Source of the DNA: Rhodospirillales bacterium Ga0074136
GTDB lineage: Bacteria; Pseudomonadota; Alphaproteobacteria; Acetobacterales; Acetobacteraceae
Length of the DNA stretch: 42,111 nt
Reading direction: 5' to 3'
Assembly: GCA_001464375.1 (NCBI GenBank)
Contig: LNEW01000100.1
Location: 1-42,111 of the forward strand
Positions within the stretch are counted from its first letter, which is position 1; each line of letters begins with the position of its first letter. This document shows positions 1-8,275 of the stretch, piece after piece. Both the position numbers and the translations under genes were made by a program. The notes beneath the pieces are model-generated. The model did no database searches. It saw only the letters and a program-made list of their open reading frames with translations, and had not been told where the DNA came from.

Positions 1-125
1 AGGTCGGGCATCGCGACCGTGATCCGCGCGAAGGCCGGCCAGGCGGCGAGCGCGCGCTGCGCGGCGTTGAGGGCATGCCATTCGGACAGGCGTGCGGACG
101 CCGGCGCCACGGCGGCGAAGTGCAT
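1..125 (-). CDS. Unrecognised protein, N-terminal 41 residues only
   Basis: The frame is open from an ATG at 125 to the window edge, and the rest of the gene lies outside. A purine-rich site (GGAGATCACC) lies directly upstream of the ATG, which supports the start. The visible part begins MHFAAVAPASARLSEWHALN and is rich in Ala, with two Trp residues. There is no signal peptide, membrane segment or recognisable motif. It lies downstream of ispE on the same strand but 270 nt away, so it is probably transcribed separately. I do not recognise the family. Confidence 0.55.
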   Translation of the reverse strand, partial: MHFAAVAPASARLSEWHALNAAQRALAAWPAFARITVAMPD

Positions 126-395
126 GGTGATCTCCTGTTCGGGTGTGCAGCGCGCCGGGCATGCGGACGCGCGAAAACCGGCGCGCGACGGGGCGTGCGC
201 CGGGTGATTCCCTGTGCCGGCTTTTGTGCCGGGTGAGTGTGCTGAAAGGGCGTTTCAGGCGGTTTAGGCGCCTCGATGATCGCCCTGAACGCCTAGAGTT
301 TCCTGAGGTCTGCGATTTCGCAGGACTGCGGCCGAGAAACCAAAAACCGCTGCCTTACCGCTTGGCGACGCCCCATCCGCCCCGCGTCATACCCC
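126..395. other. Intergenic region, no gene seen
   Basis: The longest gene-free stretch in the window. It holds an imperfect inverted repeat with bulges (AGGGCGTTTCAGGCG at about 246-260 against CGCCCTGAACGCCT at 281-294) and a short perfect one (CTGCGATTTCGCAG, 310-323). Both lie between the end of ispE and the start of the left-edge gene on the minus strand, so they may help end ispE transcripts or regulate the left-edge gene. Neither is followed by a clear T-run. No tRNA or small RNA shape was recognised. Confidence 0.4.
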
Positions 396-1250
396 TCACC
401 CACCTGCCCCGTGAAGCCCCCCACCCCAGCGCCACCACGCGGCGGGCAGCATCGACGCACCGCGGCGCGCCGCGTCGGGTTCGGCGAACACCGCGAAGCA
501 CGTCGCCCCGGACCCGCTCATCCGCGCCAGCAGGCACTGCGGCAGCCCGCGCAGCGCCGCCAGTACCTCGACGACCGGCGGGCACAACGCCGATGCCGCC
601 GGCTCCAGGTCGTTGCTCAGGCCTGCCAGGTCGCGCGCCATCGCCGCCGCATCGCTCCAGCCGGCCGGCAGAGCCGCGGCTGGCGAGAACCCCTCGCCGC
701 GCGCCCGAAACACCTCGGGCGTCGCCAACGCAACCCGCGGATTGGCCAATACCAGGCCGAAGGGGGGAAGGTCCGGCGCCGGCGCCAGCACATCCCCGAT
801 GCCGCTCATCCGGCATGGGCGGGACGCCACGCAGGCCGGAATATCGGCGCCGAGCGGCAGAGCCACCTCCGCCAGCCGCGCCTCGGACCAGCCCAGCCCC
901 CACAGCGCGTCGAGCCCGCGTAGCGCGGCCGCGGCGTCCGCGCTGCCACCGCCGATGCCCGAGGCGACCGGCAGCGCCTTTTCCAGCACAAGCGCCGCGT
1001 GCGGCGCGATGCCCGCCGCCTTCGCGAGCGCACGCGCAGCGCGCAACACCAGGTTGTCCGGCTCGTCTGCCAGCGCGCCGGCCTCCGGCCCCCGGACCCG
1101 CAGCGTCAGCCCTGCGGACCCCCGGACCTCCAGGTCATCCCGCGCGCCCGCGAAGACCACCAGGCTGTCCAGCAGATGATACCCGTCCCCCCGCCGCCCC
1201 GTGACATGCAGGAACAGGTTGACCTTCGCGGGCGCTGGCTCGCGACGCAT
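396..1250 (-). CDS. ispE: 4-diphosphocytidyl-2-C-methyl-D-erythritol kinase
   Basis: The enzyme phosphorylates CDP-methylerythritol with ATP in the cytoplasmic MEP pathway of isoprenoid synthesis. The protein is 284 aa, normal for the family. The N-terminus carries the IspE signature PAPAKVNLFLHVTGRRGDGYH. The GHMP-kinase ATP loop LPVASGIGGGSADAAAALRG is at about residues 92-111, and the C-terminal glycine motif MSGSGATCFAVF is also present. The ATG at 1250 was chosen because the conserved Ala-Lys-Val-Asn block follows within ten residues; the open frame continues upstream through the end of the neighbouring gene. It starts 8 nt after the stop of the TPR lipoprotein gene, so the two are probably cotranscribed. 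Identification is secure. Confidence 0.95.
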   Translation of the reverse strand: MRREPAPAKVNLFLHVTGRRGDGYHLLDSLVVFAGARDDLEVRGSAGLTLRVRGPEAGALADEPDNLVLRAARALAKAAGIAPHAALVLEKALPVASGIGGGSADAAAALRGLDALWGLGWSEARLAEVALPLGADIPACVASRPCRMSGIGDVLAPAPDLPPFGLVLANPRVALATPEVFRARGEGFSPAAALPAGWSDAAAMARDLAGLSNDLEPAASALCPPVVEVLAALRGLPQCLLARMSGSGATCFAVFAEPDAARRGASMLPAAWWRWGGGLHGAGG

Positions 1251-1258
1251 GGCCTCGC

Positions 1259-2959
1259 TCAGCGGCGGTTCTCCGCCACCGGGTTGGCGGGCAGCCCGTT
1301 GCGTATCTTGGCCTCGATCTTCGGCCCCTCGTCGCCCTCGGGTCCGAGCGCCAAGGCGCGGACCCACTGGAACTGCGCCTCCCGCTGGCGCCCCGCGGTC
1401 CAGTAGGCATCGCCCAGGTGGTCGTTGATCACGCTGTTGCGCGGTTCGAGCTCGACCGCGCGCTCGAGCCACCGGATGGCGCCGGGCATGTCGCCCAGCT
1501 TGAACAACGCCCAGCCCAGGCTGTCGGCGATGTTGCCGTCCTGCGGCCGCAGCGCAACCGCGCGTTCCAGCATGCGCCGCGCCTCGGTCAGGTTCTCGCC
1601 ACGCTCGACCCATGTGTAGCCGAGGTAGTTCAGCACGTAGGGCTGCTCGGGGCTGAGTTCGAGCGAGCGGCGGAAATCCGCCTCGGCCAGCGCCCAATTG
1701 CCGCTGCGCTCGCGCGCGATGCCGCGCGCATAGAACAACGGCCAGTGCCCATTGATCGGCGCGGGTACGCGCTGGATGGCGTCGTCATAGGCCGCCGCCG
1801 CCTCCGCCCAGCGCTGGCGGCTGCGCAGCATGTCGCCGAGGCGCGCCTGCGGCTGCGACGCGCCGGGATAGGCCGCGGCCACGCGGCGGAATTCGGCGAT
1901 CGCCTCCGCGGGTCGGTCGAGCCGGTCGAGCAGCCCCGCGCGACGCAGGCCCGCCAGCCCCGCCAGCACATCATCCGCCGGCACCTGGTCGAGCTGCGCC
2001 AGCGCCGCCGCGTACTGCCCCTCATCCGACAGCGCATCGGATGCCAGCAGCAAGGCAGGCGAGAAGCCCGGCCGCAGCCGCTGCGCCAGCCGCGTCAGCG
2101 CCAGCGAGAATTCCGCCGCCCCCTGCCCGCGCAGCGCGCCGGCCAAGGCAAGGTGCGCCTCCGCCATCCCCTCGACCGCCGAGGTCACGGGCCGCGTCGC
2201 GGTCAGCTGGCGCATCGCCTGCTCGCTGGTGGCGAGTGCGAGGTCATCCTGCCCGCGCGCCAGGGTCTCGACCAGGCGCTGGGCCTCGGATTCGCGGCCG
2301 CCTCGGGCGAGGATGCCGGCCGAGATCTGCACCAGGCGGAGCGTCGGCGGGCTGTTGTCGCCGATCGCGATGCGCACGAAGCGCTCGGCTTCCCGCGCGC
2401 GCCCCGCCAGGTCGCAGATCAGCGCGGCATGCAGCGCATACAGCGTCCGCAGGCGGCCCGATTCCGACAGCGGGCGCAGCAGCGCCACGGCGGCATCGGT
2501 CTGGCCCTTGCCGTGCAGCGTCCAGGCCAGCAGCAGCGGCTGGAGCAGTTGCGCCGCGCCCTGCCGCGGCAAGGACCGGATGCGCGCTTCCGCACGGTCC
2601 CAGCGGCCAGCCTGCGCCTCGGTGCCCGCGATCAGCATGGCGGCGAGCGGATTATCGGGCAGGCGACGCGCCAGGCGCACGGCTTCCGGCCGGCCATCCA
2701 GCAGCGTCGCGACGAAGGCGCGCTGGATCACCTCGGGCTGGTCGGGATCGGCGCGCAGGGCTGCCAGCAGCGCATCGGCCGCCACCCGCGTGTCGGATTC
2801 CGACGTCGCGAAGCGCCCTGCCAGGTAAGCGCCGAACGCGTTGCTCGGCGATGGCGTAAAGGTCGCATCCGCCCCGCGCCCGCCATCGGCAGCGGCGCAG
2901 GCGGACAGCAGTGCTGCCGTGAGAAGGAGGGTCCGCGGCGCCGGCAGGGTCAGGATCAT
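1259..2959 (-). CDS. TPR-repeat lipoprotein
   Basis: A 566-aa protein made largely of tetratricopeptide repeats. It begins with a lipoprotein signal peptide (hydrophobic stretch then LLSAC, predicted lipidated Cys21), so it should be anchored in the periplasm or outer membrane. TPR units are seen throughout the C-terminal half, for example NYLGYTWVERGENLTEARRM and DSLGWALFKLGDMPGAIRWL near residues 440-500. TPR proteins are usually scaffolds, and no partner is evident. It precedes ispE by 8 nt on the same strand. A TAGGAT hexamer ends 6 nt before the ATG, so the transcript may be leaderless. The specific function is unknown. Confidence 0.9.
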   Translation of the reverse strand: MILTLPAPRTLLLTAALLSACAAADGGRGADATFTPSPSNAFGAYLAGRFATSESDTRVAADALLAALRADPDQPEVIQRAFVATLLDGRPEAVRLARRLPDNPLAAMLIAGTEAQAGRWDRAEARIRSLPRQGAAQLLQPLLLAWTLHGKGQTDAAVALLRPLSESGRLRTLYALHAALICDLAGRAREAERFVRIAIGDNSPPTLRLVQISAGILARGGRESEAQRLVETLARGQDDLALATSEQAMRQLTATRPVTSAVEGMAEAHLALAGALRGQGAAEFSLALTRLAQRLRPGFSPALLLASDALSDEGQYAAALAQLDQVPADDVLAGLAGLRRAGLLDRLDRPAEAIAEFRRVAAAYPGASQPQARLGDMLRSRQRWAEAAAAYDDAIQRVPAPINGHWPLFYARGIARERSGNWALAEADFRRSLELSPEQPYVLNYLGYTWVERGENLTEARRMLERAVALRPQDGNIADSLGWALFKLGDMPGAIRWLERAVELEPRNSVINDHLGDAYWTAGRQREAQFQWVRALALGPEGDEGPKIEAKIRNGLPANPVAENRR

Positions 2960-2965
2960 GTCGCC

Positions 2966-2971
2966 ATCCTA
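2966..2971 (-). promoter_or_regulatory. Possible -10 element for the TPR lipoprotein gene
   Basis: TAGGAT on the minus strand ends 6 nt before the ATG at 2959. That places the expected transcription start at the A of the ATG, that is, a leaderless mRNA. No purine-rich ribosome site precedes this ATG. No good -35 hexamer is visible, so confidence is low. Confidence 0.3.
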
Positions 2972-3024
2972 GCGGCCCAGGTTGCGGCGCACCACGGCGG
3001 ATCAGGCGGTCCGGCGCGGGAGTC

Positions 3025-4002
3025 TCATTCCAGGGTGATGCCGGCCGCGCGGATCACCCCGCCGAGATCCGCGACCTCCCTACGCGCCAGGGCGTCCAGT
3101 TCGGCCAGGTTCAGTGCGGCCGTGGCGGCGCCGGCCTGTTCGGCGCGCTGGCGGATGGTGGGCGTTTCGGCCAGGGCGCGCAGCGCGGCGTTCAGGCGTT
3201 GCTGCACCGGCGCCGGCGTGGCGGCGGGGGCGGCGAAGGCAAACCAGGCATCGAGGGTGAAGCCCGGCAGGCCGGCCTCGGCGGTGGTGGGTACCTCGGG
3301 CAGGCCCGGCGCGCGGCGCGCACTGGCCATCGCCAGTGCCTTGACGCGCCCGGCCTGGATCAGCGCGACGGCCGAGGAAGGGGTGGTGATGAACATCTCC
3401 ACGCGCCCACCCGCGACATCCTGCAAGGCCGGCGCGGCACCGCGATAGGGCACATGCACCATCTCGGCGCCGATCGCACGGGCGAACAGCACGCCGCCGA
3501 CATGCTGGATCGACCCGTTGCCGGAGGACGCGTAGTTCAACTTCCCGGGATTGGCGCGCGCATGGGCGATGAACGCGGCCAGGGTGTTCGCCGGCACGTT
3601 CGGCGCCACCAGGATGACGTGCGGCGCCGTCGTCGCCATGCCGACCAGGGACAGGTCGCGGATCGGGTCCCAGGTCAGGTTCTGCATCATGGCCGGATTG
3701 CCGGCGTGGTAGCCGTTGTACTGCAGCAGCAGCGTGTGACCGTCGGGCGCCGCCCGCGCGACGGCATTGATGGCGATGTTGCCGTTGGCACCGGGGCGGT
3801 TCTCGATCACCACCGGCTGGCCGAGCGCGGCGGTCAGGCCTTCCTGGTACAGCCGTGCCGCGAAATCCGTGCCGCCACCGGGCGGATTGGGCACGATCAC
3901 GGTGATCGGGCGCGACGGGAACGCGGGCTGCGCGCGCAGCGCGGCCGGGGCGGCGAGGACGGCGCCGGCGCCGAGCACGGCGCGGCGGGTGATGCGGGTC
4001 AT
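3025..4002 (-). CDS. Bug-family (TctC-like) periplasmic substrate-binding protein
   Basis: A 325-aa receptor of the tripartite tricarboxylate transporter family, which captures carboxylates in the periplasm. The N-terminus [19 protein letters not shown] carries a twin-arginine-like export signal, with the mature part starting near [14 protein letters not shown]. Family hallmarks are the [15 protein letters not shown] loop, the GANGNIA motif and the [11 protein letters not shown] segment. Length is typical. The ATG at 4002 was chosen because the signal peptide follows at once and AGGAACCAC precedes it. No TctA or TctB membrane partner is encoded nearby, as is common for orphan Bug receptors. 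It is divergent from the aldehyde dehydrogenase gene, suggesting a shared control region. The substrate cannot be read from sequence. Confidence 0.92.
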   Translation of the reverse strand: MTRITRRAVLGAGAVLAAPAALRAQPAFPSRPITVIVPNPPGGGTDFAARLYQEGLTAALGQPVVIENRPGANGNIAINAVARAAPDGHTLLLQYNGYHAGNPAMMQNLTWDPIRDLSLVGMATTAPHVILVAPNVPANTLAAFIAHARANPGKLNYASSGNGSIQHVGGVLFARAIGAEMVHVPYRGAAPALQDVAGGRVEMFITTPSSAVALIQAGRVKALAMASARRAPGLPEVPTTAEAGLPGFTLDAWFAFAAPAATPAPVQQRLNAALRALAETPTIRQRAEQAGAATAALNLAELDALARREVADLGGVIRAAGITLE

Positions 4003-4022
4003 TGTGGTTCCTCCGGAATGGC

Positions 4023-4102
4023 GCCTCTGCGGGCACCCTCGCCTTGCAGGATCGACCAGCCATGCGCCTCCGGCAAGCCATGGCGTCTGGCCCCGCAGAG
4101 GC
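4023..4102. promoter_or_regulatory. Inverted repeat in the divergent receptor/dehydrogenase promoter region
   Basis: An 11-bp perfect inverted repeat, GCCTCTGCGGG at 4023-4033 and CCCGCAGAGGC at 4092-4102, with a 58-nt centre. It sits between the divergent Bug receptor and aldehyde dehydrogenase genes. The right arm lies just upstream of a TAGGGT hexamer at 4111-4116 that could be a -10 element for the dehydrogenase gene. The spacing suits two operator half-sites about seven helical turns apart, that is, a looping repressor. No regulator gene is adjacent. Confidence 0.45.
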
Positions 4103-4110
4103 CGCGAGGC

Positions 4111-4116
4111 TAGGGT
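4111..4116 (+). promoter_or_regulatory. Possible -10 element for the aldehyde dehydrogenase gene
   Basis: TAGGGT lies 34 nt upstream of the ATG at 4151, leaving room for a short leader containing the ribosome site GCGGAGGAA. It matches the TAGNNT pattern seen upstream of several other genes here. No convincing -35 is visible. Confidence 0.3.
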
Positions 4117-4150
4117 GTCCGGCAAATCCCACCCGCGGAGGAATGCGCCA

Positions 4151-5587
4151 ATGTCGTACCCGAATGTCCTGCTGCATGTGAACGGGGAGTGGCGCGCCGC
4201 GCGCTCCGGCAAGACGATCAACGTGCTGAACCCCGCCAACGAGGACGTGATCGGCACCGTGGCGCATGCCGAGAAGGCGGACCTCGACGAAGCGCTGGCC
4301 GCTGCCGAGCGCGGCTTCGCCACCTGGCGGAAGGTCTCCGCCTTCGACCGCTACAAGCTGATGCGCAAGGCCGCCGACATCTTCCGCACCCGCGCCGACG
4401 CGACCGCGCGGCTGATGACGCTGGAACAGGGCAAGCCGCTGCCCGAGGCGAAGATGGAGGTGATGGCCGCCGCCGACATCATCGACTGGTTCGCCGAGGA
4501 AGGCCGCCGCGCCTATGGCCGCGTGATCCCGGCGCGGGCCGAGGGCGTCTACCAGCTGGTCATCAAGGAGCCGATCGGCCCGGTCGCCGCCTTCACCCCC
4601 TGGAACTTCCCGATCAACCAGGTGGTGCGCAAGCTGTGCGGCGCGGTCGCCACCGGCTGCTCCATCATCGTGAAGGCGCCGGAGGAAACCCCGGCCTCCC
4701 CGGCGGAGCTGATCCGCGCCTTCGTCGATGCCGGCCTGCCGCCGGGTGTCGCGAACCTGGTCTATGGCGTGCCGGCGGAGATCAGCGAATACCTCATCGC
4801 GCATCCGATCATCCGCAAGGTGACCTTCACCGGGTCGACCCCCGTGGGCAAGCTGCTGGCGGGCCTGGCGGGCCAGCACATGAAGCGCGTGACGATGGAA
4901 CTGGGTGGCCACGCGCCGGCAATCGTGTTCGACGATGCCGACCTCGACCTGGCGGCGAAGACGCTGGCGGGGGCGAAGTTCCGCAATGCCGGGCAGGTCT
5001 GCGTCAGCCCGACGCGCTTCCTGGTGCAGGAGAAGCTGTACGACGGCTTCGTCGAAAAGTTCGTCGAGCACACCAAGGCGCTGAAGGTCGGCGATGGCAT
5101 GACGGAGGGCACCACCATGGGCCCGCTCGCGCATGACCGCCGCGTGCCCTGGGTCGAGATGCTGGTGCAGGACGCGCAGTCGAAGGGCGCCAAGATCCAC
5201 ACCGGCGGCAAGCGCATCGGCAACAAGGGCTATTTCTACGAGCCGACGGTGATGACCGATGTGCCGCACACCGCCCGCGCCATGAACGAGGAGCCCTTCG
5301 GCCCGATGGCCATGATCTCCCGCTTCAAGGACCTCGATGAGGTGGTCACCGAGGCGAACCGCCTGCCCTACGGCCTCGCGGCCTATGCCTTCACGCGGTC
5401 GGCCAAGACCGCCAACGCCGTGGCGAACCGGGTCGAGAGCGGGATGATGACGATCAACCACCTCGGCCTTGCGCTGCCGGAAGTGCCCTTCGGCGGCATC
5501 AAGGACAGCGGCTATGGCAGCGAGGGCGGGACGGAGGCGATCGAGGCGTACCTGAACACCAAGTTCGTGTCGCAGGCAGGGCTTTGA
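4151..5587 (+). CDS. NAD(P)-dependent succinate-semialdehyde-type dehydrogenase
   Basis: A 478-aa cytosolic aldehyde dehydrogenase of the GabD type, oxidising an aldehyde to the acid. Visible motifs are the cofactor/substrate segment [14 protein letters not shown], the FTGSTPVGK glycine motif, the general base Glu250 in MELGGHAP and the nucleophile Cys284 in [12 protein letters not shown]. Length and motif spacing are normal. The ATG at 4151 has GGAGGAA upstream; earlier in-frame starts fall in the control region. It is divergent from the Bug receptor, which suggests that a substrate taken up is oxidised here, but that link is inference. Its stop codon forms part of a hairpin repeat at 5585-5637. 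The exact substrate (succinate semialdehyde or another semialdehyde) is not decidable. Confidence 0.93.
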   Translation: MSYPNVLLHVNGEWRAARSGKTINVLNPANEDVIGTVAHAEKADLDEALAAAERGFATWRKVSAFDRYKLMRKAADIFRTRADATARLMTLEQGKPLPEAKMEVMAAADIIDWFAEEGRRAYGRVIPARAEGVYQLVIKEPIGPVAAFTPWNFPINQVVRKLCGAVATGCSIIVKAPEETPASPAELIRAFVDAGLPPGVANLVYGVPAEISEYLIAHPIIRKVTFTGSTPVGKLLAGLAGQHMKRVTMELGGHAPAIVFDDADLDLAAKTLAGAKFRNAGQVCVSPTRFLVQEKLYDGFVEKFVEHTKALKVGDGMTEGTTMGPLAHDRRVPWVEMLVQDAQSKGAKIHTGGKRIGNKGYFYEPTVMTDVPHTARAMNEEPFGPMAMISRFKDLDEVVTEANRLPYGLAAYAFTRSAKTANAVANRVESGMMTINHLGLALPEVPFGGIKDSGYGSEGGTEAIEAYLNTKFVSQAGL

Positions 5588-5637
5588 CAGGAAGGTCGGG
5601 GGAGGTAGCTCCCCCGAACCCCCTCCCTTTTCTGTCA
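5585..5637 (+). terminator. Hairpin repeat copy 1, probable terminator of the aldehyde dehydrogenase gene
   Basis: A perfect 9-bp stem, TCGGGGGAG (5596-5604) and CTCCCCCGA (5609-5617), with a GTAG loop. It is enclosed by TGACAG (5585-5590) and CTGTCA (5632-5637); the left outer arm includes the gene's TGA stop. An alternative pairing of GGGAGG with CCTCCC would put a TTTT run just after the stem, as in an intrinsic terminator. The same element recurs at 5647-5697 and 37706-37755. Confidence 0.7.
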
Positions 5638-5646
5638 CCTGGAATC

Positions 5647-5697
5647 TGACACGAATCGGTGGGGGATTCGGGGGAGGTGTCCTCCGCCGACCTTTCT
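5647..5697 (+). repeat. Hairpin repeat copy 2, inverted relative to copy 1
   Basis: TCGGGGGAGG (5668-5677) and CCTCCGCCGA (5681-5690) form a 10-bp stem with one mismatch and a TGT loop. It is flanked by TGACAC (5647-5652) and CCTTTC (5691-5696). Aligned with the other copies it is the same element in the opposite orientation to copy 1, and it is slightly decayed. It lies immediately before the MFS gene and has no T-run, so terminator activity is doubtful. Confidence 0.6.
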
Positions 5698-5703
5698 TCT
5701 TCC

Positions 5704-6888
5704 ATGCGCACCCTTTTCCACGAGCGCGACTTCCTCCGCCTCTGGACCGCCGGCCTGTGCATCTTCGTGGTGCGTTGGCTCGAGATCCTGGCCGTCGGTG
5801 TCTTTGCCTATGCCGCCACCGGCTCGGCCTTCATCGTCGCCATGCTCACCATGCTGCGCCTGCTGCCGATGGGTCTGTTCGGCGCCTTCCTGGGTGCCGC
5901 GGCGGACCGCATGGATCGCCGCCGCGCGTTGTTGCTGGTGGTGCTGTCCCAGGCCGTGACCTCCGCGGTCATCGCCGCGCTGGCCTTCTTCGATACCGTC
6001 GCGGTGTGGCACCTGGCGGTGGCGTCCTTCATGAACGGCATCGCCTGGGCGTCGGACAACCCGGTGCGGCGCGCGATGATCGGCCAGGTGGTCGGCCCGG
6101 CGCGCATGGGCGTGGCGATGTCGGTCGATGTCGCAACCAGCAATGGCAGCCGCGTGCTGGGGCCGACGCTGGGCGGGGTGCTGCTCGCGACCGTCGGGCT
6201 GGATGGCGCCTTCCTGCTGAGCGTCGCGATCTACGCCCCGGCGGTGGTCGCGGTGCTGCGCCTGCCGCGCACGCCGCCGGCGCGCGGCGTCGAGAGGCCC
6301 TCGGTGCTGGCCAGCATCGCCGAAGGCTTCGCGCTGGTGCGGCGCGAACCGCGCCTGGTCGGTGCGCTGCTGGTGACGCTGCTGTTCAACCTGTTCGGCT
6401 GGCCCTGCACCAGCATGATCCCGGTGATCGGCAAGGACCGCCTGGAGCTCGGTCCGCAGGGGGTGGGGCTGCTGGCCGGCATGGATGGCGTGGGCGCCTT
6501 CCTGGGCGCGGTGACCATCGCCCTGCTGGCGCGGCCGCAGCACTACAAGGCGATCTACCTGGGTGGCATCACGCTGTACCTGGCGATGACCGTTGCGTTT
6601 GCCTTGGCGACCGGGCCCCTGCTGGCGGGCACGGCCCTGGCGCTTTCGGGTGTGGGTGGAGCAGGCTTCGCCATCATGCAACCGACGCTGGTGTTCCTGG
6701 CGACGCCGGTCGAGATGCGCAGCCGCGTGCTGGGGTTGCTGTCAGTCTGCATCGGGCTGGGGCCGATCGGGTTCCTGGTGCTGGGTGGGCTCGCGGAGGT
6801 TTTTGGCGCGTCGGCGGCGACGGCGATGATGGGCCTGGCGGGGCTGGCGGCGATCGCCGCCACGCGCCGCTGGTGGAAGCACATCTGA
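5704..6888 (+). CDS. MFS transporter, EntS-like exporter
   Basis: A 394-aa inner-membrane protein with repeated hydrophobic segments along its whole length, consistent with about 12 helices. The cytoplasmic loop AAADRMDRRRALLLVV after the second or third helix is the MFS motif A region. The sequence style (FRRLWTAGL-like start, SVDVATSNGSRVLGPTLGG in the middle) resembles the enterobactin-exporter/MFS_3 group. The ATG at 5704 was chosen because an earlier GTG at 5659 lies inside the hairpin repeat and would add unconserved residues. Ribosome-site complementarity upstream is weak. The pncC-like gene follows 15 nt later on the same strand. The exported compound is unknown. Confidence 0.88.
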   Translation: MRTLFHERDFLRLWTAGLCIFVVRWLEILAVGVFAYAATGSAFIVAMLTMLRLLPMGLFGAFLGAAADRMDRRRALLLVVLSQAVTSAVIAALAFFDTVAVWHLAVASFMNGIAWASDNPVRRAMIGQVVGPARMGVAMSVDVATSNGSRVLGPTLGGVLLATVGLDGAFLLSVAIYAPAVVAVLRLPRTPPARGVERPSVLASIAEGFALVRREPRLVGALLVTLLFNLFGWPCTSMIPVIGKDRLELGPQGVGLLAGMDGVGAFLGAVTIALLARPQHYKAIYLGGITLYLAMTVAFALATGPLLAGTALALSGVGGAGFAIMQPTLVFLATPVEMRSRVLGLLSVCIGLGPIGFLVLGGLAEVFGASAATAMMGLAGLAAIAATRRWWKHI

Positions 6889-6903
6889 ACGAAGGAGGCC
6901 GCG

Positions 6904-7383
6904 ATGGACACCCTGCTGCCCGGCGCACGGGCAATCGGCGAAAGGCTGAAGGCGCGCGGCGAGACCGTGGCGGTGGCCGAGAGTTCGGCCGGCGGGCTGA
7001 TCTCGGCGGCGCTGCTCGCAGTGCCTGGGGCGTCGGCGTATTTCCTGGGCGGCGCGGTGGTCTACACCAAGGCGGCGCGGGGCGGTCTGCTGGGCATCAC
7101 GGATGCCGAGATGGCGGGGATGCGGTCGTCCTCCGAACCCTACGCGCTGCTGCTGGCGCGGACCGTGCGGGCGCGGATGGGCGCGGATTGGGGCTTCGCG
7201 GAGACTGGCGCGGCGGGGCCTTCCGGCAACCGGTATGGCGATGCGGCGGGGCATGCCTGCCTGGCGGTCTCCGGGCCGATCGAGCGCGTCATCACAGCGG
7301 AGACCGGCGCCCCGGGGCGAGAGGCCAATATGCGCGCCTTCGCCGCCGCGCTGTTCCGCCTGGCGGCCGAGGCGCTGGAATGA
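6904..7383 (+). CDS. CinA-family nicotinamide-nucleotide amidohydrolase
   Basis: A 159-aa single-domain protein equal to the C-terminal domain of CinA. The family (PncC) deamidates nicotinamide mononucleotide to nicotinic acid mononucleotide in NAD recycling. Hallmarks are the AESSAGGLISAALLAVPGAS block near residues 27-46, YFLGGAVVYT, and the ETGAAGPSGNRYG loop near 108-120. GAAGGAGGCCGCG before the ATG is a strong ribosome site. Many relatives read AESCTGG here; Ser replaces Cys and Ser-Ala replaces Thr-Gly in part of this motif, a noticeable deviation in a substrate loop. Enzymatic activity is therefore likely but not certain. Confidence 0.88.
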   Translation: MDTLLPGARAIGERLKARGETVAVAESSAGGLISAALLAVPGASAYFLGGAVVYTKAARGGLLGITDAEMAGMRSSSEPYALLLARTVRARMGADWGFAETGAAGPSGNRYGDAAGHACLAVSGPIERVITAETGAPGREANMRAFAAALFRLAAEALE

Positions 7384-7447
7384 CCAGGGCTTGCGCGTTT
7401 CCGGGTCCGGCCCGACCTTGACGCCGGGACGACCAGGGGAACCAGAC

Positions 7448-8275
7448 GTGGCGCAATTCAAGGGCACCGAACGCTATGTCGCGGGTCGCGACCTGGAGGT
7501 CGCGGTCAATGCCGCGGTGGCACTTCAGCGCCCGCTGCTGGTGAAGGGCGAACCCGGCACCGGCAAGACCGTGCTGGCGCAGGAGATCGCCAAGGCGCTC
7601 GGCTACCCGCTGATCGAGTGGCATATCAAGTCGACCACCAAGGCGCAGCAGGGGCTGTACGAGTACGACGCGGTGTCGCGGCTGCGCGACGGGCAGCTGG
7701 GTGATCCGCGCGTGCACGACATCGCCAACTACATTGTGCGCGGCAAGATGTGGGACGCCTTCGAATCCGAGCAGCCGGTGGTGCTGCTGATCGACGAGAT
7801 CGACAAGGCCGACATCGAATTCCCGAACGATTTGCAGTTCTTCGTCTACGAGACGCGCAAGACGGTGGCGGCGAAGCACCGTCCGGTGGTGATCATCACC
7901 TCCAACAACGAGAAGGAACTGCCGGACGCCTTCCTGCGCCGCTGCTTCTTCCACTACATCCGCTTCCCCGACCGCGAGACGATGGAGATGATCGTCAAGG
8001 CGCATTACCCCGACATCCGCCAGGCGCTGCTGCGCGAGGCGCTGAACGTCTTCTTCGAGATCCGCGACGTGAACGAGCTGAAGAAGAAGCCGGCGACGTC
8101 CGAACTGCTGGATTGGCTGAAGCTGCTGACCATCGAGGACATGCCGCCGGAGGCGCTGCGGTCGAGCGACGCCAAGACCGCCCTGCCCCCGCTGTATGGC
8201 GCGATGCTGAAGAACGAGCAGGACGTGCACCTGTTCGAGCGCCTGGCTTTCCTCGCGCGCAGGCGCGGCCAATGA
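7448..8275 (+). CDS. MoxR-family AAA+ ATPase
   Basis: A 275-aa ATPase of the MoxR/CoxD type. Walker A is GEPGTGKT at residues 34-41 (Lys40), Walker B is VVLLIDEIDKA near 113-123, and sensor 1 is VIITSNNEKELPDAFLRRC. MoxR ATPases act as chaperones that help assemble or activate partner complexes, nearly always with a VWA-domain protein, and such a gene follows directly. The GTG at 7448 was chosen because AGGGGAACCAGAC precedes it and homology begins at the next residues; there is no nearby ATG in frame. The C-terminus reads LARRRGQ, duplicated in a micro-ORF immediately downstream. The client complex is not apparent. Confidence 0.93.
   Translation: MAQFKGTERYVAGRDLEVAVNAAVALQRPLLVKGEPGTGKTVLAQEIAKALGYPLIEWHIKSTTKAQQGLYEYDAVSRLRDGQLGDPRVHDIANYIVRGKMWDAFESEQPVVLLIDEIDKADIEFPNDLQFFVYETRKTVAAKHRPVVIITSNNEKELPDAFLRRCFFHYIRFPDRETMEMIVKAHYPDIRQALLREALNVFFEIRDVNELKKKPATSELLDWLKLLTIEDMPPEALRSSDAKTALPPLYGAMLKNEQDVHLFERLAFLARRRGQ

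Noticed and set aside
246..323. Inverted repeats after ispE as a riboswitch or small RNA gene
   Set aside because: Stems are short or bulged and match no riboswitch consensus I can recognise.
3080..5638. Very long open frame (over 800 codons) opposite the Bug receptor and aldehyde dehydrogenase genes
   Set aside because: It is antisense to two well-supported genes, has Arg/His/Gly-rich composition typical of shadow frames at high GC and no family motif.
5659..5703. Alternative GTG start of the MFS gene
   Set aside because: It lies inside the hairpin repeat and adds residues with no conservation; ATG 5704 begins at the family's usual N-terminus.
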